DNA of 64,000 nucleotides. Source: Rhodobacteraceae bacterium LMO-JJ12 (GTDB lineage Bacteria; Pseudomonadota; Alphaproteobacteria; Rhodobacterales; Rhodobacteraceae). Under the pieces are notes generated by a model. It was given only the letters and a program-made list of their open reading frames with translations. It did not search any database and was not told the DNA's origin. Of this stretch, positions 1 to 9,859 are shown piece by piece. Location: positions 62,001 to 126,000 of the forward strand of contig JAKGBX010000001.1 of NCBI GenBank assembly GCA_021555075.1, in the 5' to 3' direction. Numbering within the stretch: the first letter of the stretch is position 1; each line of letters starts with the position of its first letter. The position numbers were made by a program, and so were the translations under genes.

Positions 1-412
1 CGGACACATCGCGCATGGTCAACCGCACCTGCCCGACATGACGCCAGATCGCCCTCCCCTGATGACAGATCACCGCAGCCGACAACAAAGCGTGCCGCTT
101 GCCGCGCAGCTGGACAAGCTGTTCACGCGCTTCTTCTGGCGAGCCAGGTTTTGAAATCAACGTCCCCTCGAAATCCAGCACCTGGTCACAACCGATCACC
201 ACTGCCTCGGGCCGCTTGCCGCTAAGCTTTATCGCCTTCCCCTCGGCCAGCGCATCGGCGATATCGCGCGGGCTGGCGCCATCAGCCAACAGCGCCGCCT
301 TGATCGCTGTTTCGTCCAACCTTGGCGAATCTGATTCGAAATTCACGCCCGCTTGTCGCAGCAATTGACGCCGTATCGAGGATGTAGAGGCAAGAATGAT
401 GGGACGCGCCAT
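1..412 (-). CDS. Maf-like nucleotide pyrophosphatase, 3' end outside window
   Basis: The first 137 codons are visible; the gene runs off the left edge. The protein opens MARPIILASTSSIRRQLL, the Maf N-terminus in which the Ser-Thr-Ser-Ser loop and following Arg bind the nucleotide. It continues with EGKAIKLSGKRPEAVVIG, then CDQVL and ISKPGS, matching the Maf core in which Lys and Asp residues support catalysis. Family members hydrolyse non-canonical or modified NTPs to NMPs in the cytoplasm. The ATG at 412 is the natural start, because the family-typical N-terminus begins there, and it abuts the candidate replication origin. Divergent from rho. The exact subfamily (MafA or YceF type) cannot be decided from the fragment. 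Confidence 0.88.
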   Translation of the reverse strand, partial: MARPIILASTSSIRRQLLRQAGVNFESDSPRLDETAIKAALLADGASPRDIADALAEGKAIKLSGKRPEAVVIGCDQVLDFEGTLISKPGSPEEAREQLVQLRGKRHALLSAAVICHQGRAIWRHVGQVRLTMRDVS

Positions 413-800
413 GTGGATAACCTGGTGGATTTGTTAAGGGGTTCTTAACGCACCTTATGGGATAATTCGGGCCTATTCGAAAGTGCCGTTGGATATCCCG
501 TGGTGTCAGGAAAGTTCACCGCGTTTTGTCCCTTGTGGAGAGGGATAAGTCGCCCCTGTGAAGAACCCCGGATTCCGGCCGCATCCTCTTCGGTCATCCA
601 CAGGGTGATGCGACCCCGTCTTGCGGTGAATCTTGACGCTTTAACCAATTTGTCTGAGTTATCCACGAAACCTCGCACAGCGTAATGGTCTATGTGAACA
701 ACACCTGAACAACCCGATAATCCACAGAAAGCATCCTCTCTTACATCTTCATCATCCTTTTCTTTTCTTTTATATTTATTAGATAGCCTCGCCGTGCGGC
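412..800. other. oriC: Candidate chromosomal replication origin (oriC) between maf and rho
   Basis: This gap holds several matches to the DnaA box TTATNCACA: an exact TTATCCACA on the minus strand at 412-420, and one-mismatch boxes at 594-602 (TCATCCACA), 659-667 (TTATCCACG), 693-701 (minus, TTGTTCACA) and 718-726 (TAATCCACA). They are followed at about 733-783 by a pyrimidine-rich, AT-rich tract ending in TATATTTATTAGAT, a plausible DNA unwinding element. GANTC (CcrM) sites lie at 571-575, 628-632 and 831-835. Position close to maf, rho, mnmG, parAB and parS is what is expected of an alphaproteobacterial origin. Not shown directly: replication initiation. Confidence 0.7.
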
Positions 801-947
801 GACCGGTTCATGCCAAGAACAGGAAGAGTTGACTCCTCGCTCTCATGTTCGTATCTAACATCACAACCAGCCCATCCGGGCAGACTGGTTTTCCATATCT
901 CATACAAGATCGCACGCCGCTTCTGACGGCCGGTCCAGGACATTACC

Positions 948-2219
948 ATGAAAAATGAACGCATTTCGCTTGCCGATCTGAAGGCGAACACGCCCAAACA
1001 GCTTGTCGATCTCGCCGAAGAGCTTGAGATTGAAAACGCTTCGACCATGCGCAAGGGCGAGATCATGTTCTCGATCCTCAAGGAACGCGCCGAAGAAGGT
1101 TGGGACATTTTCGGCGATGGTGTTCTGGAAGTGCTGCAAGACGGGTTTGGGTTTCTGCGCTCGCCCGAGGCCAACTACCTTTCCGGCCCCGATGATATCT
1201 ATGTCTCGCCCGAGATGATCCGCAAATTTTCGTTGCGCACTGGCGATACCGTTGATGGAAAACTGGTGCAGCCGCTCGAAGCCGAGCGTTATTTTGCCCT
1301 GACAGACGTAACCCAGATCAATTTCGAAGACCCGGAAAAGGCTCGCCACAAGATCGCCTTTGATAACCTCACGCCGCTTTACCCTGACGAGCGGTTCAAT
1401 CTGGAAATCGAAGATCCAACAATCAAGGACCGCTCGGCCCGCATCATCGATCTGGTTGCGCCCATCGGCAAAGGCCAGCGGTGTCTGATCGTCGCGCCGC
1501 CGCGCACCGGTAAAACCGTGTTGCTGCAAAACATCGCGCGCTCAATCGAGGTGAACCATCCTGAATGCTATCTGATCGTTCTGCTGATTGATGAACGCCC
1601 GGAAGAGGTGACGGATATGCAACGTTCGGTTAAGGGTGAGGTGATTTCTTCAACCTTTGATGAACCTTCGACGCGTCACGTTGCTGTTTCCGAAATGGTC
1701 ATCGAAAAGGCCAAGCGTCTTGTTGAACACAAACGCGATGTGGTGATCCTGCTCGATTCCATCACGCGTCTGGGGCGCGCCTATAACACCGTGGTGCCGT
1801 CTTCAGGTAAAGTACTGACCGGTGGTGTCGACGCCAACGCTCTGCAACGCCCTAAACGCTTCTTTGGTGCCGCGCGTAACATCGAAGAAGGTGGTTCGCT
1901 TACCATCATCGCCACCGCCCTTATCGACACCGGAAGCCGCATGGATGAGGTGATCTTCGAAGAATTCAAAGGCACCGGTAACTCCGAGATCGTTCTGGAT
2001 CGCAAGATGGCTGACAAGCGCGTCTTCCCGGCGATGGACATCCTCAAATCCGGGACTCGGAAAGAAGAGCTGTTGGTTGATCAGAAAAACCTGCAAAAGA
2101 CCTTTGTTCTGCGCCGGATTCTCAATCCAATGGGCACCACTGACGCTATTGAGTTCCTCATTGGCAAACTCAAGCAAACCAAGACCAACGCCGAGTTCTT
2201 TGAATCGATGAACGGTTAG
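948..2219 (+). CDS. rho: Transcription termination factor Rho
   Basis: 423 residues, the usual length. Rho is the hexameric RNA helicase that loads on untranslated C-rich RNA and terminates transcription. N-terminal Rho domain (about 1-45) and cold-shock-like RNA-binding domain (about 50-115, [20 protein letters not shown]) precede a RecA-type ATPase: Walker [12 protein letters not shown] near residue 183 and Walker [17 protein letters not shown] near 264, followed by the Q/R-loop region around [20 protein letters not shown]. The ATG at 948 follows an AGGA at 937-940. It is the first gene right of the candidate origin and starts the run of co-directional genes through parB. The 31-bp gap to mnmE suggests co-transcription. 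Confidence 0.97.
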   Translation: MKNERISLADLKANTPKQLVDLAEELEIENASTMRKGEIMFSILKERAEEGWDIFGDGVLEVLQDGFGFLRSPEANYLSGPDDIYVSPEMIRKFSLRTGDTVDGKLVQPLEAERYFALTDVTQINFEDPEKARHKIAFDNLTPLYPDERFNLEIEDPTIKDRSARIIDLVAPIGKGQRCLIVAPPRTGKTVLLQNIARSIEVNHPECYLIVLLIDERPEEVTDMQRSVKGEVISSTFDEPSTRHVAVSEMVIEKAKRLVEHKRDVVILLDSITRLGRAYNTVVPSSGKVLTGGVDANALQRPKRFFGAARNIEEGGSLTIIATALIDTGSRMDEVIFEEFKGTGNSEIVLDRKMADKRVFPAMDILKSGTRKEELLVDQKNLQKTFVLRRILNPMGTTDAIEFLIGKLKQTKTNAEFFESMNG

Positions 2220-2250
2220 AAACTGTTGTAATTCAACAGGTTAATGAAAA

Positions 2251-3537
2251 ATGGACACGATCTTTGCCCAAACCACGGCGCACGGAAAGGCGGGCGTGGC
2301 AGTGCTTCGCATTTCCGGCCCGCGGGCTTGGAACGCGGCATCTGCGCTCTGTGGTTCTCTTCCCCAACCGCGTCTTGCGGCACTGCGGATCCTAAAGGAT
2401 CGTAATGGCGTTCGCCTCGACGAAGCGCTTGTTCTTGTCTTTGCAGAAAATGCCAGTTTCACAGGCGAACGCGTTGTCGAATTGCAACTGCATGGCTCTG
2501 TCGCGGTTGTGGCGGCCGTCCTGCGCGAGCTTGGCAATATGGATGACCTGCGCCCCGCCCAGGCCGGAGAGTTTACCCGCCGCGCGCTGGAAAACGGGCG
2601 GCTCGATCTGGCTCAGGTCGAAGGTCTGGCCGATCTGATTGATGCCGAGACAGAAGCACAGCGCCGCCAGGCTTTGCGCGTTCTGTCCGGGGATCTGGGA
2701 AACCGCGCGGAAAATTGGCGTGCCGCGCTTATCCGTGCAGCCGCGCTGTTGGAAGCCACGATTGATTTCGCCGACGAAGATGTGCCGGTTAATGTAACAC
2801 CCGAAGTTCGCAGCCTGCTGGACACCACCCGCGATAGCCTTTCCAAGGAAATAGCCGGGGTTGCCACCGCTGAACGGGTTCGCAACGGGTTCGAAGTCGC
2901 CATCCTTGGTGCGCCCAACGTCGGAAAGTCCACACTTCTCAACGCTCTGGCCGGGCGCGATGCGGCGATTACATCGCAATACGCTGGCACCACCCGGGAC
3001 GTGATCGAAGTGCGGATGGACCTTGGCGGCATCCCGGTAACACTGCTTGATACGGCTGGCCTGCGCGAAACCGAGGATCATGTCGAGAACATTGGCATCA
3101 ATCGCGCACGCGAACGCGCCGAGTTGGCGGATCTCAGAGTGTTTTTGATAGAGGATGATACGCTGCCCGATATGGTCCCGCGCCCGAATGACATCCTGCT
3201 GCGCGCCAAGGCCGATCTTCTCGACAACAAAAGCGGTGCGGTTTCCGGGTCAACCGGAGAGGGCGTGGCCGAGCTTGTTGAAATGATCCGCTCGCGTCTC
3301 TCAGAACTCGTGGCCGATATTGGCGTAGCCACCCGTGAGCGCCACAAGATATCGATGGAGCGCGCTGTTTCTTCCCTCGCCCGCGCGGACCAAGCACTTG
3401 ACCTTGGGCCAGAACACACCGATATCGCAGCAGAAGAACTGCGCAGCGCCGTACGCGCGCTTGACGCGCTGGTGGGCCGAGTGGATGTTGAGAATATCCT
3501 GGACGAGATTTTTGCCAGTTTCTGCATCGGGAAATGA
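2251..3537 (+). CDS. mnmE: tRNA uridine-5-carboxymethylaminomethyl(34) synthesis GTPase MnmE
   Basis: 428 residues. With MnmG it installs the (carboxymethyl)aminomethyl group on U34 of certain tRNAs. The N-terminal tetrahydrofolate-binding domain begins [20 protein letters not shown]. The embedded G domain has G1 [12 protein letters not shown] near residue 220, a TTRD switch I and DTAGLRET switch II. The C-terminus is the diagnostic FCIGK, whose Cys is conserved. The G-domain is somewhat short between G3 and G4; a canonical NKxD is not obvious, and [10 protein letters not shown] is in the place where it is expected, a variation to check. Next gene is its partner mnmG, 18 bp downstream. Confidence 0.96.
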   Translation: MDTIFAQTTAHGKAGVAVLRISGPRAWNAASALCGSLPQPRLAALRILKDRNGVRLDEALVLVFAENASFTGERVVELQLHGSVAVVAAVLRELGNMDDLRPAQAGEFTRRALENGRLDLAQVEGLADLIDAETEAQRRQALRVLSGDLGNRAENWRAALIRAAALLEATIDFADEDVPVNVTPEVRSLLDTTRDSLSKEIAGVATAERVRNGFEVAILGAPNVGKSTLLNALAGRDAAITSQYAGTTRDVIEVRMDLGGIPVTLLDTAGLRETEDHVENIGINRARERAELADLRVFLIEDDTLPDMVPRPNDILLRAKADLLDNKSGAVSGSTGEGVAELVEMIRSRLSELVADIGVATRERHKISMERAVSSLARADQALDLGPEHTDIAAEELRSAVRALDALVGRVDVENILDEIFASFCIGK

Positions 3538-3555
3538 ACCCGACAATCGCGAGGA

Positions 3556-5433
3556 ATGTTTCACGTGAAACATCTTGATTTTGATGTCATCGTCGTTGGC
3601 GGCGGCCACGCCGGAACCGAAGCTGCCCATGCTGCGGCCCGGATGGGTGTACGCACCGCGCTGGTTACGCTGCGCCGGGCCGATATCGGGGTCATGTCCT
3701 GCAATCCGGCCATCGGCGGCCTTGGGAAAGGTCACTTGGTGCGCGAGATTGACGCCATGGACGGTGTTATGGGTCGCGTCGCCGATCTTGCCGGAATTCA
3801 ATTTCGCCTGCTGAATCGCCGAAAAGGCCCGGCTGTGCAAGGCCCACGTGCCCAGGCTGATCGTGCGATCTATCGACGGGAAATGCTTCGAGAGACCGAA
3901 TCGCGCGAGAACCTGTCGATTATCGAGGGCGAAACCACAGACTTCCTGATGCAAGGTGATAGCGTTTGTGGTGTTACGCTTGCCGACGGCTCAGAGATTC
4001 GGGCAAAATCCGTGATCCTGACAACTGGCACTTTTCTACGGGGCGTTATTCATATTGGCGATGTCTCTCGTCCGGGTGGACGCATGGGTGACAAGCCTTC
4101 AGTACCCCTTGCTGAGCGCCTCGATAGCTTTTCCCTGCCCCTTGGGCGGTTGAAAACCGGCACGCCACCGCGTCTTGATGGCCGCACAATCAACTGGGAA
4201 ATTCTCGAAGCGCAGCCCGGCGATGACGATCCGTCATTGTTTTCATTTCTGTCAAAGGGCAGTTCTGCCCCGCAAATCTCTTGCGGGATTACCCACACCA
4301 ACCCCAAAACCCACGAAATTATCCAAGCGAACCTGTCACGCTCTGCCATGTATGGCGGTCATATTGACGGTATCGGTCCGCGCTACTGCCCGTCGATCGA
4401 AGATAAAGTGGTTCGCTTTGCCGATAAGGATTCGCATCAAATATTCCTTGAACCAGAGGGAGTTAACGACCACACGATCTACCCCAACGGGATTTCAACC
4501 TCCCTGCCCGAGGACGTTCAGGAAGCCTATGTGCATTCGATTGTTGGGCTTGAGCAAGCGCGTATTCTCCAACCGGGCTATGCCATCGAATATGACTATG
4601 TTGACCCACGCTCGCTTACCCCGACGCTTGAGTTGAAAGAGGTTCGAGGCCTCTATCTGGCTGGGCAAATCAACGGAACAACGGGATATGAAGAGGCTGC
4701 GGCCCAGGGGCTTGTTGCGGGTTTGAACGCGGCGCTGGCCTCACTTGGGCGCGATCCTGTCTATTTCAGCCGCGCCGAAAGCTACATTGGCGTGATGATT
4801 GATGATCTGGTGACGCGCGGCGTCTCGGAGCCATATCGTATGTTTACATCGCGCGCCGAGTTTCGCCTTGCCCTTCGCGCCGATAATGCGGATCAAAGGT
4901 TGACGCCGCTTGCCATGTCGCTTGGCTGTGTTGGCAAGCCGCGCCAAGTGGCCTTTAACGCCAAGATCGAAGCCCTTACCAAAGGTCGCGAGGCGCTTGA
5001 ACGGCAAACATGGACCCCGACCAAGCTTGCTTCGCTGGGCTTTGCGATGAGCCAGGATGGCGCCCGACGCAACGGGATGCAGCTCTTGGCGTTCCCCGAC
5101 ATTGATTTTGACCGCTTGATCACGCTCGACCCCGCTTTGTCCGAGATTGACGCACAAACGCGCAGTCAGCTCGAGAAAGATGCGCTCTATGCAAATTATA
5201 TCGAGCGTCAGAAGCGCGATGTAGAGGCACTTAAACGCGATGAGGGTCAAGTGATCCCGGTTGATTTCCGGTATGATGCAATCGAGGGGCTTTCCAATGA
5301 GCTTAAATCAAAGCTGTCGCAGGCCCGTCCCGGCAATCTGGCGCAGGCTGGACGGTTGGATGGAATGACACCGGCGGGGCTGGCGTTGTTGCTTGCCAAG
5401 CTGCGGCAGTCTGAAAGGGGCAAATCGGCATGA
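3556..5433 (+). CDS. mnmG: tRNA uridine-5-carboxymethylaminomethyl(34) synthesis enzyme MnmG (GidA)
   Basis: 625 residues, full length. FAD/NADH-dependent partner of MnmE. The Rossmann FAD site [17 protein letters not shown] is near residue 13; [19 protein letters not shown] (about 50-67) and the conserved Cys-containing [16 protein letters not shown] region follow, with the second FAD motif [17 protein letters not shown] near 370. The C-terminal helical domain binds tRNA and MnmE. Start ATG 3556 is preceded by GAGGA. The start coincides with a parS palindrome, so the N-terminus MFHVKH is unusual for the family but imposed by parS. It overlaps rsmG by four bases (ATGA). Confidence 0.97.
   Translation: MFHVKHLDFDVIVVGGGHAGTEAAHAAARMGVRTALVTLRRADIGVMSCNPAIGGLGKGHLVREIDAMDGVMGRVADLAGIQFRLLNRRKGPAVQGPRAQADRAIYRREMLRETESRENLSIIEGETTDFLMQGDSVCGVTLADGSEIRAKSVILTTGTFLRGVIHIGDVSRPGGRMGDKPSVPLAERLDSFSLPLGRLKTGTPPRLDGRTINWEILEAQPGDDDPSLFSFLSKGSSAPQISCGITHTNPKTHEIIQANLSRSAMYGGHIDGIGPRYCPSIEDKVVRFADKDSHQIFLEPEGVNDHTIYPNGISTSLPEDVQEAYVHSIVGLEQARILQPGYAIEYDYVDPRSLTPTLELKEVRGLYLAGQINGTTGYEEAAAQGLVAGLNAALASLGRDPVYFSRAESYIGVMIDDLVTRGVSEPYRMFTSRAEFRLALRADNADQRLTPLAMSLGCVGKPRQVAFNAKIEALTKGREALERQTWTPTKLASLGFAMSQDGARRNGMQLLAFPDIDFDRLITLDPALSEIDAQTRSQLEKDALYANYIERQKRDVEALKRDEGQVIPVDFRYDAIEGLSNELKSKLSQARPGNLAQAGRLDGMTPAGLALLLAKLRQSERGKSA
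3557..3572. promoter_or_regulatory. parS: parS site 1 (ParB-binding centromere)
   Basis: Perfect 16-bp palindrome TGTTTCACGTGAAACA, identical to the widely conserved chromosomal parS. Flanking bases extend it to an 18-bp palindrome at 3556-3573. It overlaps the mnmG start codon and encodes MFHVKH, so the centromere element fixes the first six residues of MnmG. parB lies 3.3 kb downstream. Confidence 0.95.
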
Positions 5434-6044
5434 AGCCAGACGCCACCAGCTTGAATGTTTCACGTGAAACATACGAACGGCTGGAAATTTTTGCCGAATT
5501 GCTAATGAAATGGAACCCTCGCATCAATCTCGTTGCGAAATCCACTATCGGCTCGCTTTGGGAGCGGCACATCCGGGACTCCCTGCAGCTATTACAGCTT
5601 TTGGACGTCCCCGTGCCGATTTGGGCGGATCTGGGCAGCGGTGGCGGCTTTCCCGGGCTGGTTGTTGCCATCGTTGCCGCAGAAACGGGTAATCCTGCAA
5701 CAACCACCTTGGTCGAGAGTGATCAGCGCAAGGCCACGTTCCTGCGCACGGTGCTGCGCGAAACCGGGGTGGGCGCCACAGTGATTGTTGAGCGAATCGA
5801 AGAGGTTAGCCCGTTGCAGGCCAACGTCTTGTCGGCCCGGGCGCTGGCTGATCTGGGCGCGCTCTTCGGCTTTGCCGAGCGCCACCTTGCGGCGGGCGGC
5901 ACCTGTTTCTTTCAGAAAGGCAAAAACTGGAAGTCAGAGGTTCAATCCGCCCACAGCTTGTGGCAATTTTCGTATGACGCGATCCCAAGCGAAACCGAAT
6001 CCGAGGCTGTTGTGCTGAAAATCAAAGGGCTTTCCCGTGTTTGA
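5430..6044 (+). CDS. rsmG: 16S rRNA (guanine527-N7)-methyltransferase RsmG (GidB)
   Basis: 204 residues. SAM-dependent methylation of G527 in 16S rRNA; loss gives low-level streptomycin resistance in known bacteria. The Class I methyltransferase motif [16 protein letters not shown] is near residue 67, preceded by [13 protein letters not shown] and the HIRDSLQLL segment typical of Rsm[13 protein letters not shown] follows as motif II. A second parS lies in codons 9-14 (NVSRET). Overlaps mnmG by 4 bp upstream and parA by 8 bp downstream, so translation of the three is probably coupled. Confidence 0.96.
   Translation: MKPDATSLNVSRETYERLEIFAELLMKWNPRINLVAKSTIGSLWERHIRDSLQLLQLLDVPVPIWADLGSGGGFPGLVVAIVAAETGNPATTTLVESDQRKATFLRTVLRETGVGATVIVERIEEVSPLQANVLSARALADLGALFGFAERHLAAGGTCFFQKGKNWKSEVQSAHSLWQFSYDAIPSETESEAVVLKIKGLSRV
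5456..5471. promoter_or_regulatory. parS: parS site 2 (ParB-binding centromere)
   Basis: A second perfect TGTTTCACGTGAAACA, within an 18-bp palindrome at 5455-5472, located in the rsmG coding region 26 bp after its start. It is 1.9 kb from parS site 1. The palindrome is read in a different frame from the copy in mnmG (NVSRET here, MFHVKH there), so the DNA element, not the peptide, is what is conserved. Confidence 0.95.
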
Positions 6045-6846
6045 TCCCACGCGCCCCCCTGGGCCGAAAATTATTGCCGTCGCCAACCAAAAAGGTGGCG
6101 TTGGCAAAACCACAACCACGATCAACTTGGGCGCCGCCCTGGCCGAGCAGGGCCAGCGTGTTCTCGTGGTTGATCTTGATCCTCAGGGTAACGCGTCAAC
6201 CGGGCTTGGGATTGAGGCCGATAACCGCGAATTCACCACTTATGATCTGATCTTGGGTGATGCGGCGCTTTCGGATGTCATTCAGCAGTCAGATACGGAT
6301 AACCTCCTGATCGTGCCGGCCAACGTAGATCTAAGCTCGGCAGATATGGAGTTGATCGCGAACGAGAAGCGCAGCTTTCTTTTGCACGACGCTCTGCGCC
6401 AACATGCGATTGACACCTACCGGCTTGATTACATTCTGATTGATTGCCCGCCATCGCTGAACCTTCTTACGATCAATGCGATGGTTGCGGCCAATTCGGT
6501 TCTGGTTCCGCTTCAAAGCGAGTTTTTCGCGCTTGAAGGGCTTTCTCAACTGATGCTGACCATTCGAGAGGTGCGACAAACCGCCAACCCGAACCTTCGG
6601 ATCGAAGGTGTGGTGTTGACCATGTATGACGGACGCAACCGGCTTTCGCAGCAAGTCGAAATGGATGCGCGCGACAACCTGGGCGAGCTGGTATTCAAAA
6701 CCATCATTCCCCGCAATGTGCGAGTAAGCGAAGCGCCTTCTTATGCGATGCCGGTTCTGAGCTATGATTCGGAGTCCAAGGGTGCCCAAGCGTATCGTGA
6801 GCTGGCGAACGAATTGATAAAAAAACATACGCGCGCAGCGGCGTAG
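6037..6846 (+). CDS. parA: Chromosome partitioning ATPase ParA
   Basis: 269 residues. Deviant Walker A ATPase that binds the nucleoid non-specifically and moves ParB-parS complexes. The deviant Walker A NQKGGVGKTTTTINLG is near residue 18, the A' motif VVDLDPQGNASTGLG follows, and Walker B LIDCPPSLNLLTINAM is near 133. GTG start at 6037 overlaps rsmG by 8 bp; the next in-frame Met would delete the P-loop, so GTG is required. Eighteen bases separate it from parB. Chromosomal rather than plasmid type by context (mnmG-rsmG-parA-parB). Confidence 0.96.
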   Translation: MFDPTRPPGPKIIAVANQKGGVGKTTTTINLGAALAEQGQRVLVVDLDPQGNASTGLGIEADNREFTTYDLILGDAALSDVIQQSDTDNLLIVPANVDLSSADMELIANEKRSFLLHDALRQHAIDTYRLDYILIDCPPSLNLLTINAMVAANSVLVPLQSEFFALEGLSQLMLTIREVRQTANPNLRIEGVVLTMYDGRNRLSQQVEMDARDNLGELVFKTIIPRNVRVSEAPSYAMPVLSYDSESKGAQAYRELANELIKKHTRAAA

Positions 6847-6864
6847 CGTCGGAAGGGAAACGAT

Positions 6865-7755
6865 ATGGCTGAGAAAAAAAGGGGTCTGGGGCGCGGGCTG
6901 TCGGCTTTGATGGCCGATGTAAATCGCGATGAGCATACGAGACCTGAAAGCGCCGCGCCGCGTCGTGGCGAACAGATGATGCCGATCGAAAGAGTCGCGC
7001 CAAACCCGGATCAGCCCCGCCGACGGTTTGACCCGACCAAGCTGGAAGATCTGGCCAACTCGATCCGCGAAAAGGGTGTCATTCAGCCGCTAATCGTGCG
7101 TCCTGACCCTAAGAAAAGTGGTCAATATCAAATCGTTGCAGGCGAACGACGTTGGCGCGCCGCGCAGCAGGCGCAATTGCACGAAGTTCCCGTCCTGGTG
7201 CGTGATTTCGATGATACCGAGGTGCTTGAAGTCGCCATTATCGAGAACATTCAGCGCGCTGACCTCAACCCGGTGGAGGAGGCCGCAGGCTATCGCCAGC
7301 TGATCGACAAATTCGGCCATACGCAAGAGCAATTGGCCCGTGCCTTGGGTAAGAGCCGCTCGCATATTGCAAATCAGATGCGTCTTCTCGGCTTGCCACG
7401 CGAGGTCCTTGATCTCTTGGAGTCCGACACCCTTTCCGCCGGTCACGCCCGCGCGCTGATCACAGCGGAAGAGCCCGCGACCCTTGCCCGTATCGTTGTC
7501 AAAAAGGGCCTGTCGGTGCGCGAAACCGAAAGCCTCGCAAAGCGTGGAATCGCTACGAACCCGGCCAAACCCTTGCCCAAGGCGAAACCTGCCAAGGATG
7601 CCGATACGGTCGCGCTCGAAGGTGATCTGTCGGCCAATCTGGGGATGAAGGTCGAGGTAAGCCACGACGCAGGCAAAGAGTCCGGGCGCCTGGTGATCAG
7701 CTATAAGACGCTCGATGATTTGGATGAATTGTGCCGCGTGCTGACTAAAAGTTAG
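6865..7755 (+). CDS. parB: Chromosome partitioning protein ParB (CTPase, parS-binding)
   Basis: 296 residues. The protein opens MAEKKRGLGRGLSALMADV, the ParA-stimulating N-terminus seen in chromosomal ParB. The CTP-binding ParB/Srx domain follows with the GERRWRAA motif near residue 92 and ENIQRADLNPVEEA near 128, then the helix-turn-helix (QEQLARALGKSRSHIANQMRL) that reads parS, and a C-terminal dimerisation domain. SD GGAAGG? is seen as AAGGGAAACG before the ATG. It faces two perfect parS sites upstream. The last 11 bp overlap the convergent DUF454 gene. Confidence 0.96.
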   Translation: MAEKKRGLGRGLSALMADVNRDEHTRPESAAPRRGEQMMPIERVAPNPDQPRRRFDPTKLEDLANSIREKGVIQPLIVRPDPKKSGQYQIVAGERRWRAAQQAQLHEVPVLVRDFDDTEVLEVAIIENIQRADLNPVEEAAGYRQLIDKFGHTQEQLARALGKSRSHIANQMRLLGLPREVLDLLESDTLSAGHARALITAEEPATLARIVVKKGLSVRETESLAKRGIATNPAKPLPKAKPAKDADTVALEGDLSANLGMKVEVSHDAGKESGRLVISYKTLDDLDELCRVLTKS

Positions 7756-8098
7756 GACGTGACCAGATAAAGATCAGCACCAGCGTCAGAACTCCGGCCT
7801 GAATCCCCAAAATCAGAGGCCGCAGCTCAAGCACGACCGACAGCAGGAAAACCGCAGCAATAGAGATCGTTGCGATTTTTTTCACCCGAGGGTTAATCGC
7901 GCCGTTCGTTTGCCACTCAACAATCGGCGGACCAAGCTTTGGATGGCTGATCAGCCAATAGTGCAAACGCTCCGAGGATTTGCTGAAAAAGAAAGCCGCC
8001 AGAAGCATGAACGGCACAGTCGGCAGGATTGGTAAAACAACACCGATCAGGCCAAGGCCGACACAGATCAATCCCAATGTTGCCCAGATATACCGCAT
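7745..8098 (-). CDS. DUF454 family (YbaN-like) inner-membrane protein
   Basis: 117 residues with three or four hydrophobic helices. The N-terminus GLICVGLGLIGVVLPILPT followed by PFMLLAAFFFSKSSERLHYWL matches the DUF454/YbaN pattern, including the LPTTPF-like turn and the 'cfakSS' segment. Molecular function of the family is not established. It is convergent with parB (11-bp overlap) and sits 2 bp upstream of hemW, in the same direction, so the two are likely co-transcribed with hemW's operon end; in fact it lies downstream in the direction opposite to parB. Confidence 0.85.
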   Translation of the reverse strand: MRYIWATLGLICVGLGLIGVVLPILPTVPFMLLAAFFFSKSSERLHYWLISHPKLGPPIVEWQTNGAINPRVKKIATISIAAVFLLSVVLELRPLILGIQAGVLTLVLIFIWSRPNF

Positions 8099-8100
8099 GC

Positions 8101-9288
8101 CTAGCCCGCAAAAAGCTCCTTGATCACGGCATTCAACACCATCCGCCCCTTGGGCGTAACCCTGAGATAGTCACCCGGCGGTTCGATCATGCCCAACTCC
8201 TGCAAATTCCTCAGCGCAGAGCTGTCGAGACGTTGACCAGAAAGCATTGAATACCTTTTAATATCAATACCTTGCGACATCCTTAAACCCATCATCAGGT
8301 ATTCTTCGGCCTGTTCCTGCGACGCAAGCGCGCGGCGGTGGCTTTCGCCGTTTCCCTGCTCGGCAGCCTCTAGCCATGTATTGGGCAAAAGCGGCGTTTC
8401 AAGCGCGTATCGTTGCCCATTCACGGTCAGTCGCGAATGTGCGCCGGGGCCGATCCCGGCATAATCGCCATAACGCCAATAGATCTGATTGTGTCGCGAC
8501 TCTGCGCCCGGTTTCGCATGATTGGAAACCTCATACGCGTGAAAACCCGCCGCCTCGCACAATTCCTGCGTCAGCAAATACATCTCTGCCGAAAGATCCT
8601 CGTCCGGCAATCCGCGCAGCTTACCGGCGTCATAGCGATCACCGAACGCCGTTCCCGGCTCGATTGACAGTTGATAGAGCGAAAGATGATCCGCCGCAAA
8701 CTCCAGCGCCCCGCTCAATTCCGCCCGCCAATCCTTTAACGTCTGCTCTTGTCGGGCATAGATCAGATCAAAGCTGACTCGCTCAAACGTATTGCGGGCA
8801 ATTTCCAGCGCCGCCAACGCCTCATCAACCGAGTGCAACCGCCCCAGCCGTTTGAGGTCGGCGTCATTCAGAGCCTGAACCCCGACGGAGACACGATTAA
8901 CGCCTGCGTCGGCGTACCCGCGAAACCGCCCCGCCTCGACCGAGCCGGGATTGGCCTCAAGCGTGACTTCCAGATCATTCGCCACAGGCCAATGCGAGCG
9001 AACTCGTTCCAAAATAGCGTTAACGGTATCTGGCGCCATCAAACTGGGCGTTCCCCCGCCAAAGAATATCGAGGTTAAAACACGCTCAGGAACTTCCTCA
9101 GCATATCGATCAATCTCGCGCAAATAGGCTCTAACCCAGCGGGATTCGTCGATTTCTGCCGCAACATGGCTGTTAAAATCGCAATAGGGGCATTTCGAGG
9201 CACAGAACGGCCAATGCACATAGAATCCAAAGCCGCCCTGTTGCCAATCTTCAGCCAAAACAGCCCTGCACAAACTTGGCAAACGCAT
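8101..9288 (-). CDS. hemW: Radical SAM heme chaperone HemW
   Basis: 395 residues from the ATG at 9288. HemW binds heme and inserts it into target haemoproteins; it resembles coproporphyrinogen dehydrogenase HemN but is shorter. The radical SAM cluster motif is [14 protein letters not shown] (CxxxCxxC) near residue 29, followed by [10 protein letters not shown] and [12 protein letters not shown]. The [20 protein letters not shown] segment is typical of HemW. An alternative TTG at 9258, with AGGG just upstream and only 8 bp of overlap with rdgB, may be the real start. Downstream member of the rph-rdgB-hemW run. Confidence 0.93.
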   Translation of the reverse strand: MRLPSLCRAVLAEDWQQGGFGFYVHWPFCASKCPYCDFNSHVAAEIDESRWVRAYLREIDRYAEEVPERVLTSIFFGGGTPSLMAPDTVNAILERVRSHWPVANDLEVTLEANPGSVEAGRFRGYADAGVNRVSVGVQALNDADLKRLGRLHSVDEALAALEIARNTFERVSFDLIYARQEQTLKDWRAELSGALEFAADHLSLYQLSIEPGTAFGDRYDAGKLRGLPDEDLSAEMYLLTQELCEAAGFHAYEVSNHAKPGAESRHNQIYWRYGDYAGIGPGAHSRLTVNGQRYALETPLLPNTWLEAAEQGNGESHRRALASQEQAEEYLMMGLRMSQGIDIKRYSMLSGQRLDSSALRNLQELGMIEPPGDYLRVTPKGRMVLNAVIKELFAG

Positions 9289-9859
9289 CGGCGCGGTGGC
9301 TCATCGCGTCTTTGCGCTCCGGGGCCATTTCACCGAATGTCTCACTTTCGCCATCCGGTAAGAAAACAGGGTCAAAGCCAAAACCGTTCTTGCCGCGCAT
9401 TGGCCAAACGACTTGCCCTTCAACACGACCTACAAACACTTCGTCATGCCCATCGGGCCAGGCAAGACAGAGCGTGCAATTGAACGCAGCCTTGCGAGGG
9501 GCGGGTGCGCCCCTTTTTTCCAACAGCCGCCAGACCTTCTCCATCGCCATAGGAAAATCGCGCCCCTGCGGTGTTTCGGCCCAATCGGCGGTATAGACGC
9601 CGGGCGCCCCGTCCAAAGCTTCGACCGTGATCCCGCTATCGTCAGACAGCGACGGCAAACAGGTGGCCTGCGCCGCGAAATGCGCCTTGATCCGGGCGTT
9701 GCCCGCGAAGGTGTCTTCCGTTTCCTCCGGTTCTTCCAGCCCATGATCCGCGGCAGAACTCACGCTTACACCGAACGGCGCCAAGAGCGCTGCGATCTCA
9801 CGCAGCTTGCCCTTGTTGTGCGTGGCAATCACCAGAGCATCGCCGTCAAACTTACGCAC
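9251..9859 (-). CDS. rdgB: dITP/XTP pyrophosphatase RdgB (Ham1)
   Basis: About 203 residues from the GTG at 9859. Removes deaminated purine NTPs (ITP, dITP, XTP). The nucleotide-binding [16 protein letters not shown] is at the N-terminus, then [15 protein letters not shown] with the catalytic Asp, and FGFDPVFLP and [12 protein letters not shown] near the C-terminus, all family hallmarks. The upstream in-frame ATG at 9910 would add a non-conserved extension inside rph. The GTG has AAAAGG upstream and gives an 8-bp overlap with rph, as well as an overlap with hemW, consistent with coupled translation. Confidence 0.94.
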   Translation of the reverse strand: MRKFDGDALVIATHNKGKLREIAALLAPFGVSVSSAADHGLEEPEETEDTFAGNARIKAHFAAQATCLPSLSDDSGITVEALDGAPGVYTADWAETPQGRDFPMAMEKVWRLLEKRGAPAPRKAAFNCTLCLAWPDGHDEVFVGRVEGQVVWPMRGKNGFGFDPVFLPDGESETFGEMAPERKDAMSHRADAFAKFVQGCFG

